Positions 35,089 to 42,364 of a DNA stretch of 64,000 bases are shown here, in pieces. The first letter of the stretch is position 1. Each line of letters starts with the position of its first letter. The position numbers and the translations under genes are program-made. A model generated the notes under the pieces. The model did not search any database, was not told the origin of the DNA, and saw only the letters and a program-made list of their open reading frames with translations. Location of the stretch: NCBI GenBank assembly GCA_964501315.1, contig CAZCSO010000004.1, positions 36,350-100,349 on the forward strand, given 5' to 3'. The DNA comes from UBA5603 sp964501315. Its GTDB lineage: Bacteria > Bacillota_I > Bacilli_A > Izemoplasmatales > Hujiaoplasmataceae.

Positions 35089-36309
35089 ATGATTAAACAA
35101 TCAATGAATACTCATCTAACTCGTGAAGAAATAATTAAAAGTGGAAGTGTGTATACTGGTCCTGAGTTAGTTAATTTGGTTTATAGTCAAGTGAATTCGT
35201 TTATTGATAAAAACACAGTTATTGGTGATTTTGGCTCAGGATATGGAGCCTTTATAGAAAGATTTAAAAACGAAGGAAAAAGATGCTTTGGAACAGAACA
35301 CGATGATTTATCATTCGAATTACTTAAATCCGAATATCCTGATATAGATGTATATCATGAAAACTCATTATTAAATGTTAATAGAGAAAAATACAATTTA
35401 TTAGAAAATGATAAGTTAATTATTGTGGGAAATCCACCTTATAATGATACAACTAGTATTTTTAAAAAAGGTGAAAAAGGTGAATTGGTTTGTGATTCTG
35501 ATATTATTTCAAGAGACTTTGGTATATCTTTTTTGAAGGCATATAACAAGCTAAATGCAGAATATGTATGTATACTACATCCCTTAGCCTATTTAATAAA
35601 AAAACAGAACTTTAATTCTCTAGGGGATTTTAAAAACAATTATAAATTAATTTCAGCAACAGTTTTTTCAAGTAAAGAATTTGAAAGCATTAAGAAGTCT
35701 AATTCAGATTTCCCAGTCGTTTCTGCATTATATAAAAGAGATAAAACAGGTATGAATTATGAATATGTTCAAAATTTTAAATTTAGAATTTTTAAAGGTT
35801 CTGGCTTATTTGTCTTAAGTAATATCATAACTATTGATGGATATATCGGAAAATATCCAACGAGTCATAAAACTAAGGCAACAAAATATGAGTATAATCT
35901 TTTTGGTGAAAAGCAAAAGAGCGATGACTTAAGTTCTCGTCTTCAATTCTATACCTTAAGAGATATGAATGCTTTATTAAGAAATGCTGGGTTCGTAGAA
36001 GGTATAATTCCTAATGGGATTGATGTTTCGCTTGAAAACCTTTATCAATATTCCTGGTTATATTTTCTTAAGAGCAATTTTAATCCAAAAGATTACAAGT
36101 TTTTATATGGTAATCTATCTCCATTATATACTAACAAAATTGAAGATGACTCATTTAAAGCTTGTGTTGTTTGGTACGCATATAACAATTCAGAATTAGT
36201 TCAAAAATATATGGACGAAGAAAAAATAAAAGCATTATACGGACCTAAAACAGATCAATATAATGCATTATTTGAAGAATTAAACAATTTGTACAATATA
36301 TTTAAATAG
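35089..36309 (+). CDS. N6-adenine DNA methyltransferase
   Basis: A 406-residue protein. SAM motif I is DFGSGYG (47-53) and catalytic motif IV is NPPY (115-118, in IIVGNPPYND), order I then IV as in gamma-type and HsdM-like adenine methylases. The start of the domain, IKSGSVYTGPELVNLV, is like the KxxGxxYTP motif of N6-Mtase. The C-terminal half is probably the target-recognition region. GGAGG precedes the ATG. It is convergent with two unrecognised genes, and may protect the cell from a nuclease encoded there. Confidence 0.85.
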   Translation: MIKQSMNTHLTREEIIKSGSVYTGPELVNLVYSQVNSFIDKNTVIGDFGSGYGAFIERFKNEGKRCFGTEHDDLSFELLKSEYPDIDVYHENSLLNVNREKYNLLENDKLIIVGNPPYNDTTSIFKKGEKGELVCDSDIISRDFGISFLKAYNKLNAEYVCILHPLAYLIKKQNFNSLGDFKNNYKLISATVFSSKEFESIKKSNSDFPVVSALYKRDKTGMNYEYVQNFKFRIFKGSGLFVLSNIITIDGYIGKYPTSHKTKATKYEYNLFGEKQKSDDLSSRLQFYTLRDMNALLRNAGFVEGIIPNGIDVSLENLYQYSWLYFLKSNFNPKDYKFLYGNLSPLYTNKIEDDSFKACVVWYAYNNSELVQKYMDEEKIKALYGPKTDQYNALFEELNNLYNIFK

Positions 36310-36335
36310 TATGAATATAATAATTATTAAAATGA

Positions 36336-37100
36336 TTAAAATGCATTTTTAACAATTACATTTAAAATTTCTAAAACATCATGATTATGTGCTGTCGAGC
36401 ACATGCCAAAGCAAATTAATAAATCAAAAACAACAGATTTCATATTTTCATCGAATGTAATGATTCCGTTAGGAGTTTCTGCAGATGTGTGATTGATAAT
36501 TTTATTTGCATTATCAAAAGCATTGACTGGGATTATTAAGTATAGCATAGGTTGAACACCAGTTGCATATTGTTGCTTTTGAATCATAATTTCAATTAAA
36601 AGTTTAGAATCTCTTGGTTGAGTAATGAAAGTGGGAAGTTTGGTTGAAGAAGATAAAAACTTAATATTATTTAATGTGACAGAATCTTCTTTTTTTACTT
36701 CTATTGAATACTTATCTTGTAAAAAAGTTTTAATAGAAGCAATTTTGTTACAAACATCAAGTATTTCTTTTTTAGAAATAATATTATTTTTGCACATAAA
36801 GTAAGTAATCTCTGATAATTCATATGGATGCTTACTTTTTTTATTTGCTCCAATAAAAACAAACTCGTCAGAATTCAATCTTGTTTCTTTTTCGTCTTTT
36901 CCAATTATCGTATCATATCCAATTTGCCATTCAAGATAAGAATTGTTAGTTATAATTGTTGATTTTGGTGCAAATCCATTTCCAAATTCTTGAATATCAT
37001 TTCTTGTTTTACATCTAAATTTACCTTGACTAGTTAAAGGTAAGTTAACAACAACATTATTATTTTTTATTTCATAATTCATCTCTGGTGTTTTTGCCAT
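36336..37100 (-). CDS. Unrecognised protein, candidate nuclease or effector of the methylase module
   Basis: 254 residues with no family I can name. There is no signal peptide, no Walker motif and no clear PD-(D/E)xK or HNH motif. Features seen are a beta-rich N-terminal third (NNVVVNLPLTSQGKFRCKTR), a charged middle, and a hydrophobic C-terminal third with LYLIIPVNAFDNANK. It starts one base after the upstream 200-residue gene, so the two are coupled. Position opposite to a methylase and within the cargo end of a mobile element suggests restriction or another defence role; that is inference. Confidence 0.7.
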   Translation of the reverse strand: MAKTPEMNYEIKNNNVVVNLPLTSQGKFRCKTRNDIQEFGNGFAPKSTIITNNSYLEWQIGYDTIIGKDEKETRLNSDEFVFIGANKKSKHPYELSEITYFMCKNNIISKKEILDVCNKIASIKTFLQDKYSIEVKKEDSVTLNNIKFLSSSTKLPTFITQPRDSKLLIEIMIQKQQYATGVQPMLYLIIPVNAFDNANKIINHTSAETPNGIITFDENMKSVVFDLLICFGMCSTAHNHDVLEILNVIVKNAF

Positions 37101-37101
37101 T

Positions 37102-37704
37102 TTATAATTCCTCCCATTTTAAAGTGTTAATTAAAAAATCTTTTGTTCGTTCGTAATCATAGCTTTCCATTTTAGAAACTATTTCAATCATGCAATTATG
37201 CATTGGCATAAGGTCGAAATATCTTCCACTATTTATAAAATAAGGACTATTTCGATATGCTTTTAGCTTATCTTCCGTTCCATAAATAATGCCAGTTTGT
37301 GCATTAATCATCATTGTGATTTTTAGCTTTTTAGTGTCTAAGTAAATGTTTTTATCATCATTTCTATTTGAAATACCATAATCTAATGGTGTTCCTCCGT
37401 GTGTTCCAAGAGTCATTTGTCCCTGAACTAATCCTTCAACAAATCTTCTTTGTTCATATGAACTAGAAGCTTTATAACCAAGCTTATTAACTTGTTCTTG
37501 AAATGGTTGTTTTTCTAGCCCAGAAGAAAAATTACTTATTCCGTTTAAAGTTTCAACATCGTGAATTAAAATCATTATGTCTTGACATTCCTCAAAAGAA
37601 AGACTTAATAATCCATTTGAAATTCTTGAGTCATGTAAATCAATTATTAATGAAATATATCTTGAAGAAAACTTTCCGCTCCTAGTAAATTTCCAAAAAA
37701 ACAT
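37102..37704 (-). CDS. Unrecognised protein, first gene of the convergent pair
   Basis: About 200 residues, not recognised. Notable segments are SSRYISLIIDLHDSRI, GQMTLGTHGGTPLDYGI, DTKKLKITMMINAQTGII and YFDLMPMHNCMIEIV. Acidic and histidine residues in these could be catalytic, but no established motif is clear. The start at 37704 (MFFWKFTRSGKF) follows AAAGG by nine bases. TGATATAAT at 37766-37774 is a likely promoter. It is coupled to the 254-residue gene and should work with it. Confidence 0.68.
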   Translation of the reverse strand: MFFWKFTRSGKFSSRYISLIIDLHDSRISNGLLSLSFEECQDIMILIHDVETLNGISNFSSGLEKQPFQEQVNKLGYKASSSYEQRRFVEGLVQGQMTLGTHGGTPLDYGISNRNDDKNIYLDTKKLKITMMINAQTGIIYGTEDKLKAYRNSPYFINSGRYFDLMPMHNCMIEIVSKMESYDYERTKDFLINTLKWEEL

Positions 37705-37756
37705 ACATGTTATCCTTTCTATAAATTTTATCAAAATGCTAAGTATGTATTGATAT

Positions 37757-37857
37757 GACTCTATAATTATATCATTTTTTTCTCAAAATTACTATTTTAC
37801 GACTCTTTATTTAAGCTAAAAAAACATTTTTTCTCAAATTATTGAGGAAGTGACTCT
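37757..37857. repeat. Degenerate tandem repeats at the right end of the element
   Basis: GACTCT recurs at 37757, 37801 and 37852. Between these, a 17-19 bp word reading CATTTTTT(T)CTCAAA(A)TTA occurs at 37773-37791 and 37825-37841. The unit length is about 45-50 bp. These may be recombinase or accessory-factor sites. They overlap the probable promoter of the 37.1-37.7 kb gene. Confidence 0.5.
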
Positions 37858-37889
37858 AAAGAATCAATGAAAATAATCATATGGAGACA

Positions 37890-37921
37890 TAAAAAACTGC
37901 CTAGATTTTACTCTAGACAGT
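37890..37921 (-). terminator. Terminator of the VTT-domain gene
   Basis: On the minus strand ACTGTCTAGA pairs with TCTAGGCAGT, followed by six T. It belongs to the chromosomal gene, so the right end of the element must be to its left. Confidence 0.85.
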
Positions 37922-37974
37922 TATCGTTCATATGTTGTGTGCTCATTTGAGCGTAATTTTTTTATTACTGTTTT

Positions 37975-38571
37975 TTAATGATGATTTCTCTTTACTAAGA
38001 GGAGAATAAAAAACAAAATCACATAAAATAACGACAACCAAAGCACATTCAATGGATGTGATTGGACATCAAACAAACTCCCTAAAAAGACAAAAAACAA
38101 GATGATGACAAATCGAGAGGCAATCGTTAAACCCATATAATTCTTTAACTTAATGGATGTGAACGAAAGCGCATAATTCAAGATTGAGCTTGGTAAAAAG
38201 GGATTCGCCAAAAATACAAACATTAAACCTAAATTTGATTCGTTCGCAATGTTCAGGAACTTTCTTCCTACCTCATGATCTTCAATTTTGTCTCTAAATT
38301 TATTGGACAACGTTTTTCGGATAATCAAGAAAACTAATAACATACCTAAAAATGACCCTAAAACCGACAATAAGATGGTCAATAGGGTCCCGATGGTACC
38401 TCCAAAAGCCTGAGATAGTGCACTCAGATTGATGCCAATCATCGCACCTAAAGGAAGCGTAGGAATGATGGCTTCTATGAAGGGGAGCAACATCGTCATC
38501 AACAATGCCAACCAATAGTATTCTGTTATAAATTCCTGGTATTGATCAAAATAGGTTGTCAGTATTTCCAT
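37975..38571 (-). CDS. VTT-domain (TVP38/TMEM64-like) membrane protein
   Basis: A 198-residue polytopic membrane protein. Motifs of the VTT (SNARE-associated) domain are seen: LLPFIEAIIPTLPLGAMIG, LSVLGSFLGMLLVFLI and FVFLANPFLPSSILNYALSF, with the conserved proline-containing re-entrant loops. Some VTT relatives (DedA) translocate undecaprenyl phosphate or other lipids; the substrate here is unknown. It is separated from gap by a terminator. The Shine-Dalgarno is weak. Confidence 0.85.
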   Translation of the reverse strand: MEILTTYFDQYQEFITEYYWLALLMTMLLPFIEAIIPTLPLGAMIGINLSALSQAFGGTIGTLLTILLSVLGSFLGMLLVFLIIRKTLSNKFRDKIEDHEVGRKFLNIANESNLGLMFVFLANPFLPSSILNYALSFTSIKLKNYMGLTIASRFVIILFFVFLGSLFDVQSHPLNVLWLSLFYVILFFILLLVKRNHH

Positions 38572-38585
38572 AGCACACTCGATTC

Positions 38586-38612
38586 AAAAAAAGAGCATCA
38601 CTCGGATGCTCT
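38586..38612 (-). terminator. Terminator after gap
   Basis: On the minus strand AGAGCATC/GATGCTCT forms the stem, followed by seven T. Confidence 0.88.
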
Positions 38613-38619
38613 TAAATCA

Positions 38620-39630
38620 TTAAATAAGTTCTGAAAAATGTTTTAAGGTCCGAACCATTTGCGAGGTAAATGACATTTCATTGTCATACCACGTAATGAC
38701 TTTAACCAATTGTTTGCCATCTACTTCCATGACTTTTGTACTTAATGAATCAAATAAAGTTCCGTAAGTAATTCCGATAACGTCAGAGGATACAATGGGA
38801 TCTTCGGTGTAGCCAACGGTTGGTGATTGAGCGGCTTTGACAGCAGCATTGACTTCTTCTTCGGTAACATTTCTCTTGAGTTCAACTACTAAGTCAACAA
38901 CTGAACCCGTTACAACCGGAACACGCAAGGCGATTCCATCCATTTTACCTTTTAATTGTGGTAAAACAAGTCCAATGGCTTTGGCAGCGCCCGTTGATGC
39001 TGGAACAACGTTAGCGGCGGCAGCACGACCACGACGTGAATAGATACCTGCTTTATGAGGTCCGTCAAGCGTTGCTTGGTCATTCGTGTAAGCATGAACA
39101 GTCGTCATGAATCCTTTTACAATTCCAAAATTGTCATCTAAAATTTTTGCGATGGGTGCTAAGCAGTTTGTGGTGCAAGATGCAGCCGATAAAATCGTTT
39201 CAGTACCTGTTAATGTATCTTCATTAACACCAAAAACAATGGTCGGAACGTCTTTTTCTTTAGCAGGAGCACTAATAACTACTTTACGTGCACCAGCCGT
39301 AATATGAGCAGCAGCTTTTTCTCTTGAAGTAAAGAAACCGGTGCATTCTAATACGACATCGACATTGTGTTTCTTCCAGGGTAATTCAACAGGGTCTTTC
39401 ATGGCATAAACCGGAACTTTGACGCCTTCGACAACCAAATCGGTTCCTTCAAAACTAACTTGTTTGTTATAACGTCCTTGGCTCGTATCGTATTTTAATA
39501 AATACGCGAGTGATTCCGCATCCGTTAAGTCGTTTATGGCTACAATTTCAAACTCAGGGTTGCCAAACATCAAACGAAATGCTAGCCGTCCAATGCGGCC
39601 AAATCCATTAATTGCTACTTTGACAGACAT
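38620..39630 (-). CDS. gap: Glyceraldehyde-3-phosphate dehydrogenase
   Basis: A 336-residue glycolytic enzyme that makes 1,3-bisphosphoglycerate with NAD+ and phosphate. NAD-binding GFGRIGRLAF is at the N-terminus; the catalytic cysteine is in SAASCTTNCLAPIAK; YDNEMSFTSQM is near the C-terminus. NDLTDAES suggests NAD rather than NADP preference. It is transcribed alone, with a strong RBS (AGGAGG), a good promoter and a cre-like site upstream. Confidence 0.98.
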   Translation of the reverse strand: MSVKVAINGFGRIGRLAFRLMFGNPEFEIVAINDLTDAESLAYLLKYDTSQGRYNKQVSFEGTDLVVEGVKVPVYAMKDPVELPWKKHNVDVVLECTGFFTSREKAAAHITAGARKVVISAPAKEKDVPTIVFGVNEDTLTGTETILSAASCTTNCLAPIAKILDDNFGIVKGFMTTVHAYTNDQATLDGPHKAGIYSRRGRAAAANVVPASTGAAKAIGLVLPQLKGKMDGIALRVPVVTGSVVDLVVELKRNVTEEEVNAAVKAAQSPTVGYTEDPIVSSDVIGITYGTLFDSLSTKVMEVDGKQLVKVITWYDNEMSFTSQMVRTLKHFSELI

Positions 39631-39671
39631 AATCTATCCTCCTATTTATTAGTGAAACTATCTACACTACT

Positions 39672-39726
39672 ATATTACGATATTTTTCCTCTTTTTACAA
39701 GAATTCATCTCATTAAAACGTTTTCA
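39672..39726 (-). promoter_or_regulatory. gap promoter with upstream cre-like site
   Basis: On the minus strand TAATAT (39672-39677) and TTGTAA (39695-39700) are 17 bases apart. TGAAAACGTTTTAA at 39713-39726 matches the CcpA cre consensus TGWAANCGNTNWCA at all but one position. It sits just upstream of the -35, so catabolite activation is possible. Confidence 0.6.
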
Positions 39727-39754
39727 AAAGCAAAACGAATCAATATCTTATTAA

Positions 39755-39796
39755 AAAATAAAAACAACCCTCAGTTTCATTGACTCAAGGGTTGTT
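39755..39796 (-). terminator. Terminator after spx
   Basis: Stem AACAACCCT/AGGGTTGTT with a 16-base loop. On the minus strand it is followed by TTTTATTTTTT. Confidence 0.8.
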
Positions 39797-39802
39797 AATC
39801 AT

Positions 39803-40246
39803 TTAAAGTGTCCGTGCTTTTTTTATAGCTGCTTTAACACACATTTTGTATTCGCAGTTTTCGGTGCATTCATCACAACGAACTGCTTCTCTGAATTTAC
39901 GAGGAATGAAGGCTCGAATTTCATCTTCGTTGTACCCCGTTTGCATGATTTTATCATTGATGATAATTGGACGTTTGAGAATCGTAGGATTGTCGATAAT
40001 AAAATCGGCTAATTCACCAAAACGCATTTCATCGGTCTCTAATTGATTGTCTTTAAATATCTTGGAACGAGTTGAAATAATATCTTCAAATCCGTTTTCG
40101 GAAAATTTAAGCATATTGATGATGTCATCGCGCGTTAATCGAATCCCAACAATATTTTTTTCTTTGTAAGGAATGCGATTTTCTTCAAGCCATTTCTTTG
40201 CTTTCCGACACGATGAGCAACTTGAACTCGTATATAGTGTGATCAT
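39803..40246 (-). CDS. spx: Spx/ArsC-family regulator with C-terminal cysteine cluster
   Basis: About 147 residues. Spx-type proteins bind the RNA polymerase alpha C-terminal domain in thiol stress. The redox CxxC is C10/C13 in LYTSSSCSSCRKAKKWL, and IRAFIPRKFR matches the Spx C-terminal region. Spx usually ends soon after; here about 20 residues follow, with C-x2-C-x3-C-x4-C (CDECTENCEYKMC), a possible metal or second redox site. The start at 40246 follows GAGGG. It is divergent from pepF with overlapping promoters. Confidence 0.85.
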   Translation of the reverse strand: MITLYTSSSCSSCRKAKKWLEENRIPYKEKNIVGIRLTRDDIINMLKFSENGFEDIISTRSKIFKDNQLETDEMRFGELADFIIDNPTILKRPIIINDKIMQTGYNEDEIRAFIPRKFREAVRCDECTENCEYKMCVKAAIKKARTL

Positions 40247-40274
40247 TGGCTTATCCCTCACTTTCAGTATCACT

Positions 40275-40318
40275 ATTATATCATATTCATTGAATATGTA
40301 AAAACATTTTCGTATAAA
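40275..40318. promoter_or_regulatory. Overlapping divergent promoters of spx and pepF
   Basis: Toward spx: TATAAT (40275-40280, extended TGA) and TTTACA (40297-40302), spacer 16. Toward pepF: TTGAAT (40290-40295) and TATAAA (40313-40318), spacer 17. A perfect 7-bp palindrome (ATATTCA-t-TGAATAT, 40283-40297) lies between the two, shared by both. Confidence 0.65.
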
Positions 40319-40356
40319 TATGTTATAATGAAACTAATAAAAATTGGAGGTTCATC

Positions 40357-42120
40357 ATGAAATGGGATTTATCGTATCTATTTAACACTCAACAAGATTT
40401 CGATAATGCTTTGAATCAAACCATGAGTATTATCGAACAATTAGCTACCTATAAAGGAAAACTTAACCAAGAAGACCAATTTGTAGCGTATTACTTACTT
40501 CAAAAAGAACTTACGAAAATTGGATTACGGGCCTATCAATACGCCTCTCTCAAAAGCGATTTAAACAAAAAGGATTCTGAAAGCAGTAAGCAACTTCAAA
40601 AGGTTCAAATCGGATTCGCTAAATTATCCGAAGCCTGTGCCTTTGAAGAACCCGAACTGATTCAAATCGGTAAAGAGACGGTTATGAAATTTGCGCATAA
40701 TCATCCAGAACTAAAAGAATTTATCTTTGGTTTTGAAAAGTTGTTCCGTCGCCAAGACCACATTTTAGACGATCAATCAGGAGCTTTGCTGGCAAACTTC
40801 AATCGTTTAGGTAATTCTGGAAGAGAACTCTATAGCTCTTTATCTGTCGCTGATATCGAAAATCAAGATGTCATGCTTGATAATGGAGAAATCGTCGCTA
40901 TATCGAATTCGAACTATCGTGCGTACATTGCCAAAAGCAATAGCCCAAAAGAACGAGAAGACATTTTTAAATCCGTATTTTCTTACTACGACGTTCATAA
41001 GCATACTTATGCATCCATTTACCAAACCGTTCTTGAAAGCGATTATGCGTGGATGAGGGCAAAAAAATACAACACTTGTTTAGAGAGTTATTTGTATAAC
41101 AACGCTATTCCTGTTGAAGTATATCATTCCTTAACGCAAGTTGCTCGTGAATCAACTTCTGCTGTAAAAAAATACATTCAACTTCGGAAAAAGGCATTAG
41201 GTCTTGACACGTATCATACTTACGATCGGTTCATCGACTTAGTCAAATCCGATAAAGAATACGAATTTGATGAAGCGAAAAGTTTATTCTTTCAATCCAT
41301 TTCTCATTTTCCTGAAGATTTCCAAGCCAAAGCCCGTGAGGTTTTAAAAGAAGGATTCGTAGACGTATACGAACAAGAAGGAAAACGAACTGGTGCTTAT
41401 TCTTCTTCAATGCCCGATCTTCATCCCTACATTCTCCTGAATTATTCGAAAACGTTAGGCGATGTCTTTACGGTTGCTCACGAAGCTGGACATTCAATGC
41501 ATTCGATGTATGCTGCCGAAGGTCAACCCGCCGCATTACAAGATTATACCATCTTTGTCGCCGAAGTGGCTTCTACGTTTAATGAACATAACCTATTGGA
41601 TCACATTATCAAAAATAGCGATGCTTCTAAAAACGACAAGATTGCGTTATTACAACGGGCGATTGACGACATCATGGCTACGTTCTATCGTCAAACGTTA
41701 TTCGCAATTTACGAATTAGAAACGCATAAGTTGATTGAAACTAATCAACCCATCACTGCTGATGTGTTAAGCGGAATCATGATTTCGCTCTATAAAGAGT
41801 TTTATGACCTCGACATCACTCAAGAAGAAGTTAAGCAGTATGTATGGGCGTATATTCCACATCTATTCTATACTCCGTTTTACGTATATCAGTACGCAAC
41901 GAGTTTTGCGGCTTCCTTAAAAATCTACGAAGATGTCAAACATCAAATACCGGGTGCATTTGATCGTTATATCGGTCTACTGAAATCCGGTGGAAGCAAG
42001 TTCCCAGTGGATCAATTAAAAGAAGCTGGCGTCGATTTGACGAAAAAAGATGCCTTTATTGCCGTTTCAAATCGTTTATCAGAACTTGTTGATCAATTAG
42101 CACTTGAACTAGAAAACTAA
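40357..42120 (+). CDS. pepF: Oligoendopeptidase F
   Basis: A 587-residue M3B zinc metallopeptidase that cleaves short peptides in the cytoplasm. The zinc motif is HEAGHSMHS, with the downstream glutamate in FVAEVASTFNEH. Length is typical, and no signal peptide is present. The start follows GGAGGttcatc. The 3' end overlaps the promoter of trpS. Peptides supplied by the Opp transporter encoded at the right end are logical substrates. Confidence 0.96.
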   Translation: MKWDLSYLFNTQQDFDNALNQTMSIIEQLATYKGKLNQEDQFVAYYLLQKELTKIGLRAYQYASLKSDLNKKDSESSKQLQKVQIGFAKLSEACAFEEPELIQIGKETVMKFAHNHPELKEFIFGFEKLFRRQDHILDDQSGALLANFNRLGNSGRELYSSLSVADIENQDVMLDNGEIVAISNSNYRAYIAKSNSPKEREDIFKSVFSYYDVHKHTYASIYQTVLESDYAWMRAKKYNTCLESYLYNNAIPVEVYHSLTQVARESTSAVKKYIQLRKKALGLDTYHTYDRFIDLVKSDKEYEFDEAKSLFFQSISHFPEDFQAKAREVLKEGFVDVYEQEGKRTGAYSSSMPDLHPYILLNYSKTLGDVFTVAHEAGHSMHSMYAAEGQPAALQDYTIFVAEVASTFNEHNLLDHIIKNSDASKNDKIALLQRAIDDIMATFYRQTLFAIYELETHKLIETNQPITADVLSGIMISLYKEFYDLDITQEEVKQYVWAYIPHLFYTPFYVYQYATSFAASLKIYEDVKHQIPGAFDRYIGLLKSGGSKFPVDQLKEAGVDLTKKDAFIAVSNRLSELVDQLALELEN

Positions 42121-42132
42121 GCGTGATATAAT
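42104..42132 (+). promoter_or_regulatory. Promoter of trpS
   Basis: TTGAAC (42104-42109), 17 bases, TATAAT (42127-42132) with an extended TGA. The -35 lies within the last codons of pepF. Confidence 0.75.
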
Positions 42133-42138
42133 ACAACC

Positions 42139-42350
42139 AATCAGAAAACAATGATCCGGAATAGTAGTGAGGACACTTCTTCCATAGTGAGTCAGGGTGA
42201 GTGGAAACCTGATGATGAAGACTGACGAATGGGCCGGTAAGTGATGCTAATCCCATCCGCTAACCGCGTTAAAAGTATTAAGCGCTAGGAAACTAGAACA
42301 AAGGTGGCACCGCGATAAAATCGTCCTTTTTAAGGGCGATTTTTTATTTT
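42139..42350 (+). ncRNA. T-box leader of trpS
   Basis: The specifier is TGG (Trp) at 42230-42232, in the context GAA-TGG. The T-box core AAAGGTGGCACCGCG lies at about 42300-42314. The terminator AATCGTCC (42319-42326) / GGGCGATT (42334-42341) is followed by a T run to 42350. Uncharged tRNA-Trp should turn on trpS. Confidence 0.94.
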
Positions 42351-42364
42351 TAGGAGGAACAATC

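Larger units (their letters stand above)
26404..37889. mobile_element. Integrated phage-satellite-like element with serine recombinase and a lone capsid gene
   Basis: Between the padR promoter and the terminator of the 38-kb gene lies DNA with higher AT, few CpG dinucleotides and different codon habits from both flanks. Content in order: lipoprotein, large serine recombinase, two small genes, HK97 major capsid protein, small gene, zinc-finger HTH, origin-like iterons, primase-helicase, excisionase-like HTH, divergent regulator, and a methylase cargo module. Boundaries are not proven: the left end lies between 26404 and 27104 and the right end between about 37705 and 37889. No terminase, portal, protease, tail, relaxase or conjugation gene is present. 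Confidence 0.8.

Noticed and set aside
26518..37704. Integrative conjugative element
   Set aside because: No relaxase, coupling protein, VirB4-like ATPase or other transfer gene is present.
37757..37857. Possible CRISPR array
   Set aside because: Only two to three degenerate copies, with no uniform repeat or spacers and no cas genes.
37941..37963. GCTC-attt-GAGC with a T run as a plus-strand terminator
   Set aside because: No plus-strand gene ends nearby; the last plus gene stops at 36309 and the genes between are on the minus strand. Probably chance.
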